From: Candidatus Pacebacteria bacterium CG10_big_fil_rev_8_21_14_0_10_44_11
GTDB taxonomy: Bacteria > Patescibacteriota > Microgenomatia > UBA1400 > PJMF01
Direction: 5' to 3'
Length of the DNA stretch: 8,872 bases
Assembly (NCBI GenBank): GCA_002772705.1
Contig: PFDH01000020.1
Coordinates: 1 to 8,872, forward strand
The notes under the pieces: model-generated
What the model was told of the DNA's origin: nothing
What the model saw: only the letters and a program-made list of their open reading frames with translations
Databases searched by the model: none
Program-made: the position numbers and the translations under genes
In this document: positions 5,507 to 8,872 of the stretch, piece by piece
Layout: each line of letters starts with the position of its first letter
How positions within the stretch are numbered: the first letter of the stretch is position 1

Positions 5507-5579
5507 TGAGCCGGGAGGGACTCGAACCCCCGACCAATAAGGTATAAGCTTACCGCTCTACCAACTGAGCTACCGGCTC
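5507..5579 (-). tRNA. tRNA-Ile, anticodon UAU
   Basis: Read on the minus strand, 73 bases fold into a full cloverleaf. The acceptor stem GAGCCGG/CCGGCTC has seven pairs. The D arm is GCTC/GAGC with an eight-base loop containing GG. The anticodon stem GTAAG/CTTAT ends in one G-U pair and encloses the loop CTTATAC. The variable loop is five bases, and the T arm GGGGG/CCCTC encloses TTCGAGT. With U33 before and A37 after, positions 34-36 are TAT, reading the AUA codon. A73, C4-G69 and U12-A23 agree with isoleucine identity as known from E. coli. CCA is not encoded (the next bases are CAA), so a CCA-adding enzyme is needed. Most bacteria read AUA with a CAU anticodon modified by TilS, so this version is unusual. 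Confidence 0.93.
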
Positions 5580-5592
5580 ACGCAACCTGCTC

Positions 5593-5598
5593 ATTATA
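5593..5598 (-). promoter_or_regulatory. -10 box of the tRNA gene
   Basis: On the minus strand a perfect TATAAT (5598-5593) lies 13 bases before the first base of the tRNA, which places transcription start a few bases upstream of the mature 5' end. The best -35 candidate, TTAGTT 18 bases further up, is weak. Confidence 0.55.
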
Positions 5599-5646
5599 TC
5601 TCACGCACACAACTCTAACTAATGGCTTTTTTTCTTTTTACTCTGG

Positions 5647-5655
5647 TGGTATGAT
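5647..5655 (+). promoter_or_regulatory. extended -10 of the ABC export operon
   Basis: TGG followed by TATGAT (5650-5655, five of six) forms an extended -10. It ends 9 bases before the ATG at 5665, so the message would begin within a few bases of the start codon. No -35 is seen; the expected position is a T-run. No Shine-Dalgarno sequence is present. Confidence 0.45.
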
Positions 5656-5664
5656 GAGCGACCT

Positions 5665-6708
5665 ATGACTGTGCGAAACATACTCAAAAAAATGCTTCGA
5701 ATCCTGCTTAGTCGCTGGAAACTAATTTTGGTGATCTTGGCAGTTTTGGCGCTTGGCGGGTGGTGGTACTACGGCAAAACTCAAGCCGCCAAAATCAGCC
5801 AAACCTTCGTCAGGCCAACTCAAGAAAATCTGGTTAAGACCCTACAAGTTTCGGGCGTCGTTGACGTGACAGAAAAAGCTAGGCTCCGCTTCATCGCTGG
5901 CGGTAAAATCACCTACCTTGGCGCCAAAGAAGGTGATCAAGTCAAAAAAGGCCAAACGCTGGCCATTATCGATCGAGCTACCCTTCAGAAGCAACTTAAC
6001 CAAGACCTCAACAACTACATGAAAGAGCGCTGGGACTTTGAGCAAGGCAAAGATGATGTTCCAGAAAGAACGTTGACTGACGCCGAGCGACGCGACCTTG
6101 ATAAATCTCAGTGGGATCTGGAAAATCAAGTCCTCAACGTTGAAATCCGCGACATCTCCATTCAAAATACGGTGATCTCTGCCCCATTTGCCGGCATTCT
6201 GACCGTTTCTCCCACCAATGTCACTGGCGTTCAGTTACTAGCCACCGACGCTTTTGAACTAGTCAATCCAGAAACCCTGATCTTTGTCGCCAAAGTTGAC
6301 GAAGCTGACATTGCTCAAATCAAAACCGGTCAATTAACCAATATCGTTTTGGATGCCTACCTAGAAAAAAACTTTAAGACGGCAGTTGACTCAATCGCCT
6401 TCACCAATTCTCAATCAACCTCAGGCACTACCTTTGAAGTCAAATTTCCGCTGTCTCAAGTTGCTGATCGAGGCCTCTTGCGTTTGGGTATGAACGGAGA
6501 CGCTAACATTGTTTTGGACGAGCGTCAAAATGTGATGACCATTCCAATCACTGCCACCAAACAACGTGACGACAAGACCTATGTTGATGTCAAAACCAGT
6601 GACAACTCCACGCAAGAACGAGAAATTCAGGTTGGTCTAGAAAATGACGATACGTATGAAGTCCTGAGTGGCTTATCACTTGATGACGAAATCTTATTAC
6701 CTGAATAA
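5665..6708 (+). CDS. periplasmic-adaptor (MacA/HlyD-type membrane fusion) subunit of ABC exporter
   Basis: A 347-residue adaptor that would link an ABC permease to the outside of the membrane. A basic start and one membrane segment (about 18-36) anchor it, with no lipobox. The first half of a biotinyl-lipoyl-like domain lies at about 78-104 (GGKITYLGAKEGDQVKKG), followed by a charged helical hairpin of roughly 60 residues (105-165) and the second lipoyl half at about 168-200 (VISAPFAGIL). A beta-barrel domain follows (about 205-285) and a membrane-proximal domain (286-347) ending in the usual GLSLDDEILLPE-type close. The hairpin is short compared with TolC-binding MacA, and no outer-membrane partner is nearby, as expected for a single-membrane cell. 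It is the first gene of a three-gene operon, 24 bases before the ATPase. The substrate is unknown; peptides, lipids or drugs are all possible for the family. Confidence 0.88.
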   Translation: MTVRNILKKMLRILLSRWKLILVILAVLALGGWWYYGKTQAAKISQTFVRPTQENLVKTLQVSGVVDVTEKARLRFIAGGKITYLGAKEGDQVKKGQTLAIIDRATLQKQLNQDLNNYMKERWDFEQGKDDVPERTLTDAERRDLDKSQWDLENQVLNVEIRDISIQNTVISAPFAGILTVSPTNVTGVQLLATDAFELVNPETLIFVAKVDEADIAQIKTGQLTNIVLDAYLEKNFKTAVDSIAFTNSQSTSGTTFEVKFPLSQVADRGLLRLGMNGDANIVLDERQNVMTIPITATKQRDDKTYVDVKTSDNSTQEREIQVGLENDDTYEVLSGLSLDDEILLPE

Positions 6709-6732
6709 GTCGCTCAGTCAGAATAGTTATCC

Positions 6733-7452
6733 ATGCTGTTACAACTAGAAAACGTATCCAAACACTATCATTTGGGAGACACTGTCATCAGAGCCCTCGA
6801 TCAAGTCAATTTTTTTGTTGCTGCCGGAGAGTTTGTCGCTATCATGGGCGCTTCTGGTTCCGGAAAATCGACCTTTTTACAAGTCGCCAGTATGTTGGCA
6901 ACACCAACTCATGGCAAAGTTTTGCTGAATGGAAAAGACGTCACTACTTACAATGAAGTCGAGCGAGCTCGCTTACGCAACAAAGAAATTGGTTTTATTT
7001 TTCAACAGTTTAACTTGCTGGCCAGAACCTCTGCGCTAGATAATGTTAGTTTGCCATTAATCTATGCCAAGGTATCTGATTCCGAGCGACGCAAGCGCTC
7101 AGAAGAAATGCTCAAAAAAGTTGGTCTTGGCGACCGAATGAATAACACCCCGGCACAACTTTCTGGTGGGCAACAACAGCGAGTGGCGGTAGCCCGCGCC
7201 TTAATCAATGATCCATTAATCGTTTTCGCCGATGAACCGACCGGCAATCTAGACACCAAATCCGGTGACGACATTAAAGAGCTATTAACTAACCTACACA
7301 AAGAAGGCAGAACCATCATCATGGTCACTCACGAAGAAGACGTGGCTAAAATTGCCCAGCGGTTGGTGGTGTTTAGAGACGGCAAAATTGTCTCTGATCA
7401 ATCGCATGGCACTAAAAAGCAGCGCTCAAGTCGCAAAAACAATAAATCATGA
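6733..7452 (+). CDS. ABC transporter ATPase, MacB/LolD class
   Basis: A 239-residue ATP-binding subunit that would power the complex with its neighbours. All ABC motifs are intact: Walker A GASGSGKS (39-46), Q-loop in FIFQQFNLL (88-96), signature LSGGQQQR (143-150), Walker B LIVFADEP (162-169) with E168 as catalytic base, D-loop NLD (172-174) and switch H200 in VTHEED. The order and the exact wording (FQQFNLL, SGGQQQRVAVARAL, ADEPTGNLD) are those of the MacB/LolD/FtsE-like group working with FtsX-fold permeases. The C-terminus carries a basic, Ser/Lys-rich tail (about 225-239). It follows the adaptor by 24 bases with no ribosome site and overlaps the permease start by ATGA. ATPase and permease are separate here, not fused as in E. 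coli MacB. Confidence 0.95.
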   Translation: MLLQLENVSKHYHLGDTVIRALDQVNFFVAAGEFVAIMGASGSGKSTFLQVASMLATPTHGKVLLNGKDVTTYNEVERARLRNKEIGFIFQQFNLLARTSALDNVSLPLIYAKVSDSERRKRSEEMLKKVGLGDRMNNTPAQLSGGQQQRVAVARALINDPLIVFADEPTGNLDTKSGDDIKELLTNLHKEGRTIIMVTHEEDVAKIAQRLVVFRDGKIVSDQSHGTKKQRSSRKNNKS

Positions 7453-8654
7453 AAGACATTTTCTACATCGCTATCAAAGCCATCATGCTCAATAAAGTCA
7501 GATCCTTTCTGACAATGCTGGGGGTGATTATCGGTGTCAGCTCAGTGGTACTCTTAACTGCGATTGGCAATGGTTTGTCTGCCTATGTCACCAGCGAATT
7601 TGATGCCCTTGGTGCCAATACCCTCTATATTTATCCAGGAGAACTGTTTGGCGAAGGTGGCACCATCAACGCTGAAAGCTCTGCGACTTCACTAACTAAC
7701 AGCAAGCTTTCGCTCACTGATTTGCGCGAACTCAAACGGCTGAGAGAGCACGTCAAAGAAGTGGCGCCGCTGATGTTGCAATCCGGCAACGCCTCATATC
7801 AAAATGATAAAATATCTGCCACTATCATCGGTAGTACTCCAAACATTGAGACGGCAATCAATATTCCAGCTGAGCGAGGTCAATTCTTTTCAGACAGTGA
7901 TTTAGAAGGTTCAAAACGGGTGATTGTTTTGGGTTATAAAATTGCTGACGAACTTTTTGGCAAGATTGATCCGATCGGCAAAAAAATTAAACTAGGTGAT
8001 ACCAGTTTCACTGTTGCAGGTGTGGTTGAGCAAAAGGGTGGTAGTTTTGGCGGCCCAGGCTTTGATACCTATATCTATATGCCCTACACTACGTTCTCAA
8101 ATGTCTACGACAATGACACAATTGTGCGTATTTTGGTCAAAACAACTGATACTGAGCACGGTGAAGAACACAAAAAAGCGATTGAGGATTTGATGTTGAA
8201 GCGGTTGAAAGATGACGAGTTCACCGTGGTTGATCAATCTGAACTGCTGAGCAGTATTAATCAAATTTTAGGGGTCTTAACGGCAGCTTTGGGTGGTATC
8301 GCCAGCATTTCATTAGTTGTCGGCGGCATTGGGATCATGAATATTATGCTGGTCTCAGTCACAGAGCGAACCAAAGAAATTGGCTTGCGCAAAGCTTTGG
8401 GTGCAACCCCAAATATGATTTTGTTGCAATTCTTAATCGAAGCTGCTGTTTTGTCACTAATTGGAGGGATGATCGGCGTTGGCTTGGCGTATCTGGGTAC
8501 ATTGGCCATTCAATCATTTGTGCCGGCTAAAGTGACGATGGAAGCAATTGCCCTGGCCTTTGGTGTTTCAACAGTTGTTGGATTGATTTTTGGCGCCGCC
8601 CCAGCCAGGCGGGCAGCGCAACTTTCGCCAATTGAAGCCTTGCGATACGAATAA
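7449..8654 (+). CDS. ABC transporter permease, MacB/FtsX family
   Basis: A 401-residue permease with the typical MacB layout. A short amphipathic start and first membrane helix (about 19-41, LTMLGVIIGVSSVVLL) are followed by a large extracytoplasmic MacB-type domain (about 45-270), then three membrane helices (about 276-300, 324-352, 364-384) forming the FtsX domain. Family motifs are clear: the coupling-helix region TERTKEIGLRKALGAT (305-320) and the terminal PARRAAQLSPIEALRYE (385-401). This class generally does not move substrate through the membrane; it uses ATP-driven motion to push or extract substrates on the outer face (mechanotransmission). The start overlaps the ATPase stop by four bases, so expression is coupled. 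A glycine-rich loop (QKGGSFGGPGFD, 195-206) sits in the extracellular domain. The substrate is unknown. Confidence 0.94.
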   Translation: MKDIFYIAIKAIMLNKVRSFLTMLGVIIGVSSVVLLTAIGNGLSAYVTSEFDALGANTLYIYPGELFGEGGTINAESSATSLTNSKLSLTDLRELKRLREHVKEVAPLMLQSGNASYQNDKISATIIGSTPNIETAINIPAERGQFFSDSDLEGSKRVIVLGYKIADELFGKIDPIGKKIKLGDTSFTVAGVVEQKGGSFGGPGFDTYIYMPYTTFSNVYDNDTIVRILVKTTDTEHGEEHKKAIEDLMLKRLKDDEFTVVDQSELLSSINQILGVLTAALGGIASISLVVGGIGIMNIMLVSVTERTKEIGLRKALGATPNMILLQFLIEAAVLSLIGGMIGVGLAYLGTLAIQSFVPAKVTMEAIALAFGVSTVVGLIFGAAPARRAAQLSPIEALRYE

Positions 8655-8665
8655 TTTCAGTTCGA

Positions 8666-8694
8666 TTGCACAACCCCTGAAGGTCCCCTATACT
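8666..8694 (+). promoter_or_regulatory. candidate promoter of the last gene, leaderless
   Basis: TATACT at 8689-8694 (five of six to consensus) ends 6 bases before the ATG at 8701, with TTGCAC 17 bases further upstream as a weak -35. Transcription would start at the A of the ATG. The bases between the -10 and the ATG (TGGGCT) are too close to act as a leader. Confidence 0.4.
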
Positions 8695-8700
8695 TGGGCT

Positions 8701-8872
8701 ATGCTAAAAAACGTCGTTTTGGGAGCAATTGGTTTAGTGGTGTTAGCTGCGGTCGGTGCTGTTGGCTACTTTTACCTGCAGGAAAAGCATTTACCTTCTT
8801 CTTTGAGTGAGTTGCAAGAAAAAGTTCTGGGATCAAGCACTAGCTTGTTCTCTCAACTACCGGAACAGGTCA
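8701..8872 (+). CDS. membrane-anchored protein, N-terminal part (runs off window)
   Basis: An open frame from ATG at 8701 to the right edge, 57 residues seen. The first residues are MLKNVV, followed by one hydrophobic Ala/Val/Gly-rich segment (about 5-26), then a polar region (LQEKHLPSSLSELQEKVLGS). This is an uncleaved anchor or signal sequence, with most of the protein likely outside the cytoplasm. The frame has no stop and the composition is coding-like. It lies 46 bases after the permease stop but appears to have its own promoter. The family cannot be told from the visible part. Confidence 0.65.
   Translation, partial: MLKNVVLGAIGLVVLAAVGAVGYFYLQEKHLPSSLSELQEKVLGSSTSLFSQLPEQV

Noticed and set aside
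8655..8681. TTCAG/CTGAA inverted repeat after the permease as terminator
   Set aside because: Five pairs with a 17-base loop and no T-run; not a believable terminator.
1..8872. CRISPR array, insertion sequence or transposase
   Set aside because: No spaced direct repeats, no terminal inverted repeats and no transposase-like protein seen on either strand.

Overview
The window looks like a chromosome segment of a bacterium of the Candidate Phyla Radiation (Patescibacteria). This is inferred, not proven. The signs are a large DUF11-repeat surface protein with a C-terminal LPQTG sorting signal, small genes with few recognisable relatives, almost no Shine-Dalgarno sequences, likely leaderless starts, a tRNA without encoded CCA, and an unusual tRNA-Ile with anticodon UAU. 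TGA ends several genes (mntA-like and the ABC ATPase), so the code appears standard and not the UGA-Gly code of Gracilibacteria/SR1. Sortase-type anchoring, and a MacA-like adaptor with a short hairpin and no TolC nearby, fit a single-membrane envelope.

Layout. 1-304: 3' end of an exported-looking protein. 375-2573: cell-surface protein with an N-terminal membrane segment, three DUF11-like domains each bracketed by cysteines, three six-cysteine repeats, LPQTG and a C-terminal hydrophobic segment. 2613-3872 (minus strand): a DedA-family membrane protein followed by an unrecognised soluble protein, probably one transcript, convergent with the surface-protein gene. 3873-5506: a visibly AT-richer stretch with a decayed minus-strand gene (three in-frame stops), an unrecognised 124-residue protein, a 52-residue minus-strand ORF and a two-gene MntA-HepT toxin-antitoxin module. 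5507-5579 (minus): tRNA-Ile(UAU). 5665-8654: a three-gene ABC export operon of the MacAB/LolCDE-like class (adaptor, ATPase, permease). 8701 to the end: start of a membrane-anchored protein.

How the genes work together. The adaptor, ATPase and permease should form one membrane complex; the ATPase and permease overlap by ATGA. MntA and HepT form a second ATGA-overlapping pair, in which the nucleotidyltransferase is expected to neutralise the HEPN RNase. The stretch between dedA and the tRNA has the look of an accessory island beside a tRNA gene, but no integrase or clear att repeat is visible.

The most notable observations are the UAU-anticodon tRNA-Ile, repeated placement of -10-like boxes 6-10 bases before start codons (leaderless initiation), the apparently double-anchored cysteine-rich surface protein, and a decayed gene that still reads coherently in one frame. 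I found no clear evidence of a wholly new multi-gene system.
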